Origin: a virus
Virus record (IMG/VR): IMGVR_UViG_3300017783_000157
Coordinates: 1 to 27,679 of that record
Strand: one strand, 5' to 3'
DNA length: 27,679 bases
The notes under the pieces are model-generated. The model was given only the letters and a program-made list of their open reading frames with translations, did not search any database and was not told where the DNA came from. The position numbers and the translations under genes are program-made. Every line of letters begins with the position of its first letter. Position 1 is the stretch's first letter. Of this stretch, positions 1-7,021 are shown one piece after another.

Positions 1-123
1 AAAGAGCTTTTAATTGATTTAGGAGTTTTAAAAAGTAAAGCAACTACTACAGCAGCAGAGGCTTCACCTGATGGCGCAAAGGCAGGACAAAACGCTGCTA
101 CTGGATTGTCGGAGACTTTAAAG
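1..123. repeat. Terminal direct repeat, left copy (circular overlap)
   Basis: Bases 1-123 are identical to 27557-27679. The repeat lies inside the tape measure coding sequence and the frame is preserved across it, as expected if the genome is circular or circularly permuted and the assembler left an overlap. It could instead be a genuine short terminal redundancy, but a packaging end inside an essential gene is less likely than an assembly overlap. The unique length is then 27,556 bp. Confidence 0.95.
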
Positions 124-453
124 CTAGGCTTTCCAAAGGCATTGCCATTTTTAATACTGTATGCAGCACAAGCATTTAGCATTGTTAAAGGAGTAATGTC
201 AGCAGTTAAAAAAACTAAATCTATTGCATCTTCAGTCGGTGGTCGCTCAAGCGGATCATCAAGCTCAAGCCTACCTGCTGTTTCTGCTGCGCAAGCACCT
301 GCCTTTAACATAGTAGGCTCGTCAGGAACAAACCAACTTGCAGAAACAATTGCAGGACAACAACAGCAACCAGTCAAGGCTTTTGTAGTAGCCAATGACG
401 TAACAACAGCACAATCACTTGAAAGAAACACAATTCAAGGCGCATCAATATAA
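1..453 (+). CDS. Tape measure protein, C-terminal part (continues from 26258-27556)
   Basis: This is the end of the tape measure gene, whose start is at 26258 on the other side of the map junction. Joined at the 123-bp overlap, the gene is 1752 nt, giving 583 aa. This part carries a hydrophobic stretch (ALPFLILYAAQAFSIVKGVM), then a Ser-rich and Gln-rich linker, and ends in KAFVVANDVTTAQSLERN...GASI. Endings of that kind are familiar from Bacteroidota phage tape measure or tail proteins. A TTG at 106 is in frame but is not a start, because the coding frame is open from base 1. The next gene begins 11 nt downstream. Confidence 0.85.
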   Translation, partial: KELLIDLGVLKSKATTTAAEASPDGAKAGQNAATGLSETLKLGFPKALPFLILYAAQAFSIVKGVMSAVKKTKSIASSVGGRSSGSSSSSLPAVSAAQAPAFNIVGSSGTNQLAETIAGQQQQPVKAFVVANDVTTAQSLERNTIQGASI

Positions 454-463
454 CAAGCAAATC

Positions 464-1651
464 ATGAAAATAATAGAGTTAATCATAGACGAAGACCAAG
501 AGATGGCAGTAGAAGCCATATCAATTGTCGAAAAGCCTGCCATTGAGCAGCCCTTCATTGCACTTAAAAACGAGCAGGTCTTACTGGCAGAGGCAAGCAA
601 AGACAAGAAGCTGCTTGTAGGTGCGCTATTAGTGCCTAACAAACCCATATACCGCAAGCGTGGAGATGAGGAGTACTACATATACTTTTCAAAAGAAACT
701 GTTAGAAAGGCTTCTCAGCTTTACCTAATGGGTAGCAAACAGAACAACAGCACTCTAGAGCATCAACACTCGCTAAACGGTCTGTCGCTTGTCGAGAGTT
801 GGATAGTAGAAAGCGAAGAGCATGACAAAAGCAAGATGTATGGTTTAAGCGTTCCTGTCGGTACTTGGATGGGTATTGTGAAAGTAAACAACGACGAAGT
901 TTGGGAAACGTATGTGAAAACGAAAAAAGTGCGTGGTTTCTCGATTGAGGGATACTTCGCTGACAAGATGGAAAGACCAAATGAGCCAATAGATGACTTT
1001 GAGGAAGAAGAGGCTGAAGAACTGCTGTCAATGGTTAGGCGCATAGTCAAAAAGGATGGCAGAAAAAAAACAGGGGAAAGTGTAGAGTTTGAAAGCTATA
1101 CAGACTATCCTGATGCAGTCAAAAACAATGCACAACGTGGAATTGATCTAAACGAGAAGAACAACAACAAATGTGCAACAGGCGTGGGCAAGATAAGAGC
1201 GCAGCAACTAGCACAAGGAAAACCCATAAGCAAGGAAACCATAAAGCGCATGTACTCCTACCTATCAAGAGCAGAGGAGTACTACGATGAGAGTGATACA
1301 CAAGCCTGCGGTACTATTAGCTTCCTTCTATGGGGTGGTAAGGCTGCCAAGCAATGGGCAGAGAGCAAACTCAAGCAACTCGACGAGCTATCTCTTGCAA
1401 GCGAAATAGTCAGCGACAGTATGGCTATTATAGACGATAGACTAGCATACTCTACTAAAGAACTTGCTATAAAAGCTGCACAAGATATCGGATGTGAGAG
1501 TTACCACGAACACGAGTTTGAGGGCAAAGTATGGTTTATGCCTTGCGAGCAGCATCAATTAAAAAAGCCATGTACAGCAGGATATGAACAATATGGCATG
1601 AAGCGTAAAAACGGAAAACTTGTACCAAACTGCATACCTATAAAAAGATGA
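464..1651 (+). CDS. Head maturation protease, XkdF-like, fused to two C-terminal domains
   Basis: Predicted 395 aa from ATG 464; an in-frame TTG at 419 would overlap the tape measure gene and add residues that look untranslated. Residues 1-170 resemble XkdF-type putative phage serine proteases: a GALLVPNKPIYR segment, a His in STLEHQHSLNG (H100) and a Ser in VRGFSIEGYF (S160) are the likely catalytic residues. Residues 210-305 form a second domain (SYTDYPDAVKNNAQRG, then a Cys and WGGKAAKQWA) often fused to phage head proteins. Residues 343-395 hold a Cys-rich tail ending KPCTAGYEQYGMKRKNGK..PNCIPI, a motif seen at the ends of phage head proteins. Gene order (before scaffold and capsid) agrees with a prohead protease. 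The protease call is from motifs only. Confidence 0.75.
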   Translation: MKIIELIIDEDQEMAVEAISIVEKPAIEQPFIALKNEQVLLAEASKDKKLLVGALLVPNKPIYRKRGDEEYYIYFSKETVRKASQLYLMGSKQNNSTLEHQHSLNGLSLVESWIVESEEHDKSKMYGLSVPVGTWMGIVKVNNDEVWETYVKTKKVRGFSIEGYFADKMERPNEPIDDFEEEEAEELLSMVRRIVKKDGRKKTGESVEFESYTDYPDAVKNNAQRGIDLNEKNNNKCATGVGKIRAQQLAQGKPISKETIKRMYSYLSRAEEYYDESDTQACGTISFLLWGGKAAKQWAESKLKQLDELSLASEIVSDSMAIIDDRLAYSTKELAIKAAQDIGCESYHEHEFEGKVWFMPCEQHQLKKPCTAGYEQYGMKRKNGKLVPNCIPIKR

Positions 1652-1830
1652 GACAATCAAAATTCAAAACACCAAGCAGGACATCGCCTAAAGGCGGAAA
1701 GCGTGGCTGTCTATGTGCTGACGACACATACAGCTCAAAGTGCTGTGATGGCTCGCTCGAAGCGCAAGGAATAGGTGTTACAAAAGGCGGTAGTGTGTCA
1801 GTTATTAACGGAGTATCAAGGATAGGTTGA
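1648..1830 (+). CDS. Small Cys-rich conserved phage protein
   Basis: Predicted 60 aa, starting ATGA-overlapped with the stop of the protease gene. The core GGKRGCLCADDTYSSKCCDG followed by SLEAQGIG has four cysteines, as two closely spaced pairs (CLC and CC), which could bind metal or form disulfides. Short proteins with a GCLC...Y..KCCDGSL.AQGIG pattern recur in flavobacterial phages beside structural genes, so this is very likely a real gene, perhaps a minor virion component. Its function is unknown. It is the last gene before the 35-bp element at 1840. Confidence 0.75.
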   Translation: MRQSKFKTPSRTSPKGGKRGCLCADDTYSSKCCDGSLEAQGIGVTKGGSVSVINGVSRIG

Positions 1831-1839
1831 AAAAAAAAC

Positions 1840-1874
1840 TTTACCACTTTGCTTTTTTGTCGTTTATAGTAGTA
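1840..1874 (+). promoter_or_regulatory. 35-bp conserved upstream element, copy 1 (putative late promoter)
   Basis: The sequence TTTACCACTT, three variable bases, TTTTTTGTCG, then TTTATAGTAGTA recurs with only the three central bases changed at 20782-20816. Here it ends 11 nt before the scaffold gene start. It holds no TAnnTTTG box. TTTACC and TATAGT are 19 nt apart and could be -35/-10-like boxes for a phage-encoded sigma factor. An RNA-level element is the alternative. Confidence 0.6.
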
Positions 1875-1885
1875 GACGTATATAC

Positions 1886-2482
1886 ATGAAAGCAACAGAA
1901 ATGGTAGACAAAATAAAAGACCTGCTTGGCATTGAACTTTCAAGCCAAGATGTCGAGTCAGTTGAACTGGCTCAATCCACACTTGAAAACGGTACAGTAA
2001 TAGAATACGAAAGTATGGAAGCAGGATCTCCTGTTTTTATTGTATCAGAAGACGAAAAAATAGCACTTCCAGTTGGCGAGTACACTTTAGAAGAAGGAAA
2101 AATTTTAGTAGTTGTTGATGAGGGAGAAATCTCTGAAATCAAAGAAGCTGCTGAAGAAGAAGTAGAAGAAGAAGTAGAAGTAGAAGCAGCAGAGGAGGAA
2201 GAACTTCAGTATGTGAAAAAAGAGGAGTTTACAGCAGCTGTAGACGAAATCAAAGCAATGATTGAGGATTTGAAAAAGGACAAAGAAGACATGAGTGTTT
2301 TGAAAGCTGATATTGAAAAGCAGAACGAAATCAAAGCAAAAGAGGAATTGGCAAAAATAGAAGTAGAAGCCGAGCCTGTGTATCACAGTCCTGAAAGAAC
2401 AAAAAAACACATTCAAAAATTATCACATAACAGACCACTAACAACACAAGACATTGTGTATAAAAAACTATTCACTAATTAA
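1886..2482 (+). CDS. Probable capsid scaffold protein
   Basis: Predicted 198 aa. The N-terminal 75 residues form a small domain rich in Glu, Val and Gly. A strongly acidic low-complexity run (EEEVEEEVEVEAAEEEE, roughly 88-105) follows, then a charged helical coiled-coil stretch (about 115-160) and a basic C-terminus. This composition, the length and the position 2 nt before the major capsid gene fit a scaffold or assembly protein acting inside the prohead. There is no recognisable enzyme motif. The gene begins the head operon behind the 35-bp element. The purine-rich coding strand at 2146-2204 follows from the Glu codons. Confidence 0.65.
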   Translation: MKATEMVDKIKDLLGIELSSQDVESVELAQSTLENGTVIEYESMEAGSPVFIVSEDEKIALPVGEYTLEEGKILVVVDEGEISEIKEAAEEEVEEEVEVEAAEEEELQYVKKEEFTAAVDEIKAMIEDLKKDKEDMSVLKADIEKQNEIKAKEELAKIEVEAEPVYHSPERTKKHIQKLSHNRPLTTQDIVYKKLFTN

Positions 2483-2484
2483 AC

Positions 2485-3432
2485 ATGGCAACAACAACTA
2501 ACATAACAACAACTTTTGCAGGCGAAGCAGCAGCCAAATTTATATCTGCGGCACTTACTTCAGGAGTAACACTAAACAACGGATCAATTACTATTGAGCC
2601 AAATGTTCGATACAAGAAAGTTCTACGAACTCTTGACACAAACGCAATCGTAACAGATGCAACTTGTGATTTCACACCAACATCAACTGTAACTTTAGGC
2701 GAGCAAGTACTTGAGCCTAAAGAATTACAAACCAACCTTCAGCTTTGCAAGAAAGATTTTGCGGATACGTGGTCAGCGATGGAGATGGGTTATTCAGCAC
2801 ACCTCGAAACTCCTGACACACTCGCAGAGTATGTACTTGGATATGTAGCTGCTAAGATTGCAGAAACAATCGAGCTTAACTTATGGAGTGGAGACGATAG
2901 CGCAGGCTCAGGAAACAACCTTTTTGAAGGCTTTGAGCAGCGTATCACGTCATCAGCACTCGCAGGAGTTGGCGGAACAAGCATCGACAGCTCAAACGTT
3001 ATCACATTTTTAGGCAAAGTTGTAGATGGTATTCCTTCTGCGGTTTACGGAAAAGAAGATTTGAAAATTTGGCTACCAAACAACGTATATCAGAGCTATA
3101 TCAGAGCTTTAGGAGGCTTTGCAGCCGCAGGCGTTGGCGCAAATGGTTTTGACAATAAAGGAACACAATTCTACACAATGGGCGCAGGCTTAACGTATGA
3201 AGGTATTCCAGTAATGCGTGCAGCAGGTATGTCAGCAGACAGAGCAATTGTAGGACAGACGTCAAATTTATTCTTTGGAACTGGTCTTTTTCAGGAAGAT
3301 ATGAATGAGGTAAAATTGATTGACACAAGCGAGACTTTAGGAGACCAAAATCTTCGTATTGTCGCACGTTTCACAGCAGGAACTCAAGTAGGAACTGTTG
3401 CAGATGCTAAACATTTTACACCTGCATCATAG
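2485..3432 (+). CDS. Major capsid protein (HK97-type fold)
   Basis: Predicted 315 aa. The pattern is typical of Bacteroidota phage capsid proteins of the HK97 lineage: a short N-arm, a long segment with FADTWSAMEMGYSAH and an AETIELNLWSGD motif in the spine-helix region, a Gly/Ala-rich segment, then VYQSYIRALGG and a C-terminal YEGIPVMRA..MSADRAIVG strand block. It is preceded by the scaffold gene and followed by the tube protein with a 1-nt stop/start overlap. There is no fused protease or delta domain; the scaffold is a separate gene. This is likely the most abundant virion protein, in keeping with the terminator found two genes downstream. Confidence 0.85.
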   Translation: MATTTNITTTFAGEAAAKFISAALTSGVTLNNGSITIEPNVRYKKVLRTLDTNAIVTDATCDFTPTSTVTLGEQVLEPKELQTNLQLCKKDFADTWSAMEMGYSAHLETPDTLAEYVLGYVAAKIAETIELNLWSGDDSAGSGNNLFEGFEQRITSSALAGVGGTSIDSSNVITFLGKVVDGIPSAVYGKEDLKIWLPNNVYQSYIRALGGFAAAGVGANGFDNKGTQFYTMGAGLTYEGIPVMRAAGMSADRAIVGQTSNLFFGTGLFQEDMNEVKLIDTSETLGDQNLRIVARFTAGTQVGTVADAKHFTPAS

Positions 3433-4001
3433 TGGCGTGTGCTCTAACAACAGGGAGAGGCATTGGCTGTAAGGCTAACGTAGGAGGACTTCAGAATATA
3501 TATTTTGGAGATCCTGCGGAGTTCACAGCTGCCTCTGTTACCTACGATAGCACAACAGGCGAAATTGAAAATACAGGCATGGCTACTGGCAACGCAAGTA
3601 TATTCAAGTTTGCTTTAAAAGGTGCGAACTCGTTCACAACCACGATAACTGGATCGGACGAGAATGGCACTATTTTCACAGAACAAAGTCTTGCGATTAC
3701 GTTGCAGACAATGGATCATGCAACCCTAAAAGAAATTAAACTTTTAGCACATAGCAGACCGAAGATTTTTGTTGAAGATAGAAACGGACATCTATTGATG
3801 CTTGGTTTGGAGAATGGAATGACTCTAACAACAGGAACAATAGTGTCAGGAGATGCAATGGCAGACCTCTCGGGCTACACTTTAGAATTTAGCGGTCAAG
3901 AGAAGATCGGTGTGATTCATGTAGACGCTGGGATTGCTAACGCAAGTTTTGTAGCTGGTCTAGCGACTACTTCAATAACACCTGCATCAAGTAACGGATA
4001 A
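3432..4001 (+). CDS. Major tail tube protein
   Basis: Predicted 189 aa with a GTG start at 3432 that shares one base with the capsid stop. The N-terminus MACALTTGRGIGCKANVGG, with paired Cys residues, and the beta-rich body (TGNASIFKFALKGANSFTTT, SRPKIFVEDRNGHLLMLG) are typical of tail tube or tail sheath-less major tail proteins in flavobacterial phages. A strong intrinsic terminator lies 33 nt downstream, which fits an abundant head/tail transcript ending here. Having the tube gene next to the capsid gene, away from the other tail genes, is unusual but recurrent in this group. Confidence 0.75.
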   Translation: MACALTTGRGIGCKANVGGLQNIYFGDPAEFTAASVTYDSTTGEIENTGMATGNASIFKFALKGANSFTTTITGSDENGTIFTEQSLAITLQTMDHATLKEIKLLAHSRPKIFVEDRNGHLLMLGLENGMTLTTGTIVSGDAMADLSGYTLEFSGQEKIGVIHVDAGIANASFVAGLATTSITPASSNG

Positions 4002-4033
4002 AAATAGTTTTTTTCATTGTTTTTTAATATGGA

Positions 4034-4069
4034 GGAGGGCGGTCTAACAATCGCCCTTTTCTTGTTTTT
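4034..4069 (+). terminator. Intrinsic terminator after the tail tube gene
   Basis: Inverted repeat AGGGCG (4036-4041) and CGCCCT (4052-4057) with a 10-nt loop, extended by a G-U pair and followed by a T-rich run TTTTCTTGTTTTT. It should end most scaffold-capsid-tube transcripts, leaving the portal genes to read-through or to another promoter. Confidence 0.8.
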
Positions 4070-4071
4070 AT

Positions 4072-4443
4072 ATGATAGTAATAACACCGACATCAGGAAA
4101 TAAGACAATAAAGTTTGTGATGCACAATTACACAACTGATGCCTTGATTGTAGTCTTTAGAGATACTGCCCAAAACAGCAATCTATTGACAGTAACAGGC
4201 AGCTCTCTTGTTTCTAAAAACTCCTATTACAACGAACTAACAGCAAACTTTACTACTGCGCCTGTAGAGGGCAGGACTTACGAGATGCTGATAGCTTTAG
4301 CCTCTAACGATATTGTGTTTCACAAGGAAACAATATTCTGTACTGCCCAAACTGTTGAGGACTATACAATCAACAACGGGATTTATAACATGAAAAACGA
4401 CTACGCAGCTGACGTAGACAACGAATTTGCTTACTATGAATAA
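4072..4443 (+). CDS. Conserved phage structural-type protein of unknown function
   Basis: Predicted 123 aa, beta-rich (KTIKFVMHNYTTDALIVVF, ELTANFTTAPVEGRTYEMLI) with a VFHKETIFCTAQTVEDYTINNG region near the C-terminus. Small proteins with a K.IFCT.Q...Y.. pattern occur between the tail tube and portal genes in flavobacterial phages. They are presumed virion or assembly components. It starts just after the terminator and overlaps the portal start by 8 nt. No enzyme motif is visible. Confidence 0.6.
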   Translation: MIVITPTSGNKTIKFVMHNYTTDALIVVFRDTAQNSNLLTVTGSSLVSKNSYYNELTANFTTAPVEGRTYEMLIALASNDIVFHKETIFCTAQTVEDYTINNGIYNMKNDYAADVDNEFAYYE

Positions 4444-6226
4444 CACACACCTCATTCAGTTAGGACAGTATGAAATGCCAAAGGCTGTAGAAAGCCGCAC
4501 AAATGACTATGTGGGGTATGGCGATGATAACAACTACTACGAGTATCTGATCAACACTTACATCGAAAGTCCTACACACCACTCAATTGTCAATGGTGTT
4601 GTAAATATGATATATGGGAAAGGTCTTGATGCTACCAACAGCAGTCGAATGCCTGATGAGTACGCACAGATGAAAAAGATATTTAGACCTGACGAGCTTC
4701 GTAGGGTTGTGCAGGATTTAAAGCTCTTGGGCGAGGGTGCTTTCCAGATTTTCTACAAAGGCAACAAGGTTGTTCAGGCTAAACACTTTCCAAGACAAAC
4801 ACTACGACCTGAAAAGGCAAATGAAAAGGGAGATGTTGAAGCATATTATTACTCTCACGACTGGGCAAAGCACAAAAAAAGAGATAAGCTGACACGTATG
4901 CCTGTCTTTGTAAACGATGGGAAACCAAAGACACAAAATGAAATACTAATCGTAAGGCGTTATGTTACTGGTTACCACTACGTAAGTCCTCCAGACTATG
5001 TCGGTGCAATTGGCTACGCTACCCTTGAGGCTGAAATAAGCGACTACCTAATCAATGACGTGCAATGCGGTTTTTCAGGTACTAAAATAATAAACTTCAA
5101 CAACGGAGTTCCTGACAGAGAGAAGCAGCTTGAAGTCAAGAGTGATGTCATGCAAAAGTTAACAGGCAGCAAAGGCGAAAAGGTGCTAATATCTTTTAAC
5201 AGCACACCAGAAGCCAAAACGACAATTGATGACATTCCGCTAAACGATGCGCCTGCACATTACCAGTATTTGTCAGATGAGTGCTCTAGAAAATTAATGA
5301 TAGGACACAGAATAACGTCTCCCCTTCTTTTAGGTATTCGTGATGGCAACAACTCGCTAGGCTCAAATGCTGACGAGATCAAGCACTCCTTTCAATTATT
5401 TGAAAATGTAGTTATAAAGCCATACCAACATCTTTTGACAGATGCCATAGACAGCATACTTTCAGTAAATGGGATTGCGTTAAATACGTATTTTAAAACG
5501 CTTGAGCCGATTGAATTTCAAGAGACAGAGCAGATTATATCAAAAGAGGAAAAAGAAGAGGAAACAGGCATTAAAATGAGCGAGGAGATGACCTGCTGCT
5601 CTAAAGATGAAGCATTTACTGACGAGCATGGCGATATACTCTTTGAAGGCTTAAAAGGAGAGATTGTAAATGATGACTGGGAAGTTGTAGAAGAACGTGA
5701 TTACAGCGAGGAAAACGAGGTGTTTGAGCAGTGGGCAGACAGCGATAAGAAAGGCGAGCAAAAGCTGTATCAAGTAGCATCACAACCAAGCGGTTTTAGC
5801 TACCTTGACAAGTCTTCATACAAAGTGCGCTATAAGTACGCAGTAGGCTCACGCAAGGCTAAAAAATCAGGCAACACTTCAAGAAGGTTTTGCACCGATA
5901 TGATGGCAGCATCACGTGCAGGTGTAGTCTATCGTATAGAGGACATAGACAGAGCATCAACAAACCTAAATTTTAAAGCAGCAGAGCTGCCCATGCACAA
6001 CAATCAGAAATTTGATTTGTTTAAGCACAAAGGCGGAATATACTGCCGACATATATGGAGAGAGGTACTCTACAAGCTAAAGGTAGGAAAGGAAGTGTCA
6101 GAGGACATCACAGACTACAAAAAAGCAAAAGAGATACCTGCTTCATACAAACCAAATCCGAGAGGCTCAAAGCAGTCTAAAGTCGCACCTATAAACACGC
6201 CAACAAAAGGCGCATACCCTTCATAA
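4436..6226 (+). CDS. Portal protein fused to a MuF-like head morphogenesis domain
   Basis: Predicted 596 aa from ATG 4436; a TTG nine bases upstream is the other option. Residues 1-370 look like a portal: DDNNYYEYLINTYIESPTHHS, a KLLGEGAFQIFYKG wing/stem segment, and HRITSPLLLGIRDGNNSLGSN with a downstream helix. After an acidic linker with CC (about 375-450), residues 450-560 (VRYKYAVGSRK...SRRFCTDM...GGIYCRHIWREVLY) match the MuF-type C-terminal signature R.FC...CRH.W. The protein would form the portal vertex and carry an internal minor head component in the same chain. Its placement after capsid and tube is atypical. The portal call is firm on length, order and motif; the MuF call is moderate. 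Confidence 0.8.
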   Translation: MNNTHLIQLGQYEMPKAVESRTNDYVGYGDDNNYYEYLINTYIESPTHHSIVNGVVNMIYGKGLDATNSSRMPDEYAQMKKIFRPDELRRVVQDLKLLGEGAFQIFYKGNKVVQAKHFPRQTLRPEKANEKGDVEAYYYSHDWAKHKKRDKLTRMPVFVNDGKPKTQNEILIVRRYVTGYHYVSPPDYVGAIGYATLEAEISDYLINDVQCGFSGTKIINFNNGVPDREKQLEVKSDVMQKLTGSKGEKVLISFNSTPEAKTTIDDIPLNDAPAHYQYLSDECSRKLMIGHRITSPLLLGIRDGNNSLGSNADEIKHSFQLFENVVIKPYQHLLTDAIDSILSVNGIALNTYFKTLEPIEFQETEQIISKEEKEEETGIKMSEEMTCCSKDEAFTDEHGDILFEGLKGEIVNDDWEVVEERDYSEENEVFEQWADSDKKGEQKLYQVASQPSGFSYLDKSSYKVRYKYAVGSRKAKKSGNTSRRFCTDMMAASRAGVVYRIEDIDRASTNLNFKAAELPMHNNQKFDLFKHKGGIYCRHIWREVLYKLKVGKEVSEDITDYKKAKEIPASYKPNPRGSKQSKVAPINTPTKGAYPS

Positions 6227-6227
6227 T

Positions 6228-6734
6228 ATGGCACAAGCACTATTTATCAGACCAATGGATGTCAAGAGGTTTACTGCTGCAAATGGCAACATAGACAACG
6301 ACAGATTTTTGCAGTATTTATTCATTGCTCAAGAGATACACATACAACGCTTTTTAGGCTCTGACCTTACAGAAGCACTTGAGACAAAAATCAACGGATC
6401 AAGTCTTTCTGGCAACTATTTGACACTCGTACAGGATTACGTAAAGCCTGCTCTTTGCCACTGGGCAATGGTTGAGGCACTTCCGTTTCTTGCAATTACT
6501 ATTGGGGCGAAAGGGGTGTACAGACATACATCAGAAAACGGAACAACAGCGACAAAAGAAGAGGTTGATTTCTTAGTAGAGAAGGAAAGACAAACAGCGC
6601 AGTATTTCTCAAACAGGTTAATAGATTATTTAAAAGATAACGCATCAACGATGTTTCCAGAGTATTACACAAACACAGGGAACAAGGACATCAGTCCAGA
6701 CGATGATGCAGATTTTGTAGGGATAGTATTATGA
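6228..6734 (+). CDS. Head-tail connector/adaptor, DUF6712-like
   Basis: Predicted 168 aa, mostly helical: an N-terminal FIRPMDVKRFTAANGNIDND segment, then AQEIHIQRFLGSDLTEAL, YVKPALCHWAMVEALPF and a C-terminal YFSNRLIDYLKDN. This pattern is seen in DUF6712-type proteins of Bacteroidota phages that take the head-tail adaptor position right after portal. It would dock onto the portal ring. It starts one base after the portal stop. The family assignment is from memory of motifs, not a search. Confidence 0.65.
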   Translation: MAQALFIRPMDVKRFTAANGNIDNDRFLQYLFIAQEIHIQRFLGSDLTEALETKINGSSLSGNYLTLVQDYVKPALCHWAMVEALPFLAITIGAKGVYRHTSENGTTATKEEVDFLVEKERQTAQYFSNRLIDYLKDNASTMFPEYYTNTGNKDISPDDDADFVGIVL

Positions 6735-6859
6735 AGACAAAGAAAAAAATTAAAAACGAGAAACTACTGGACTTGTATCTAGCTAAACTAATGCAAGAGC
6801 CGAGTAAAGAAAAAATTAAACCAAAAAACCCGTTTTGGGGAATATTTGAGAAAAAATGA
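6731..6859 (+). CDS. Small basic protein, unknown function
   Basis: 42 aa, with ATGA overlaps at both ends, to the adaptor gene upstream and the next gene downstream. It is very Lys-rich (MKTKKKIKNEKLLDLYLAK) and ends NPFWGIFEKK. The tight translational coupling argues that it is a real gene. No function can be inferred. Confidence 0.5.
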   Translation: MKTKKKIKNEKLLDLYLAKLMQEPSKEKIKPKNPFWGIFEKK

Positions 6860-7017
6860 GTTACGGATCAATTTATCAATCGACATGGTGGGGATTTGTC
6901 AGCAGTACTTACGGAAGTATCTACCAAGCTATCGCACAATCTCTTAACAGAGTTACAGCAGAAAACGGAGATTTCCTTATTGCTGAAAATGGAGACAATA
7001 TAATTATAGAAGAATAA
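6856..7017 (+). CDS. Small conserved virion-associated-type protein with YGSIYQ repeat
   Basis: 53 aa, coupled by ATGA to the preceding gene and 4 nt before the fibre gene. The hexapeptide YGSIYQ occurs twice around a WWG, and the C-terminus is acidic and beta-like (ENGDFLIAENGDNIIIEE). Short YGSIY..WWG proteins precede fibre genes in flavobacterial phages, suggesting an accessory or anchoring part of the tail tip or fibre. This is inferred from position and composition only. Confidence 0.55.
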   Translation: MSYGSIYQSTWWGFVSSTYGSIYQAIAQSLNRVTAENGDFLIAENGDNIIIEE

Positions 7018-7021
7018 AAAA

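Noticed and set aside
2146-2204. Purine-rich GAAGAAGTAGAAGAAG-type tract as a regulatory repeat
   Set aside because: Explained by the Glu-rich acidic stretch of the scaffold protein.
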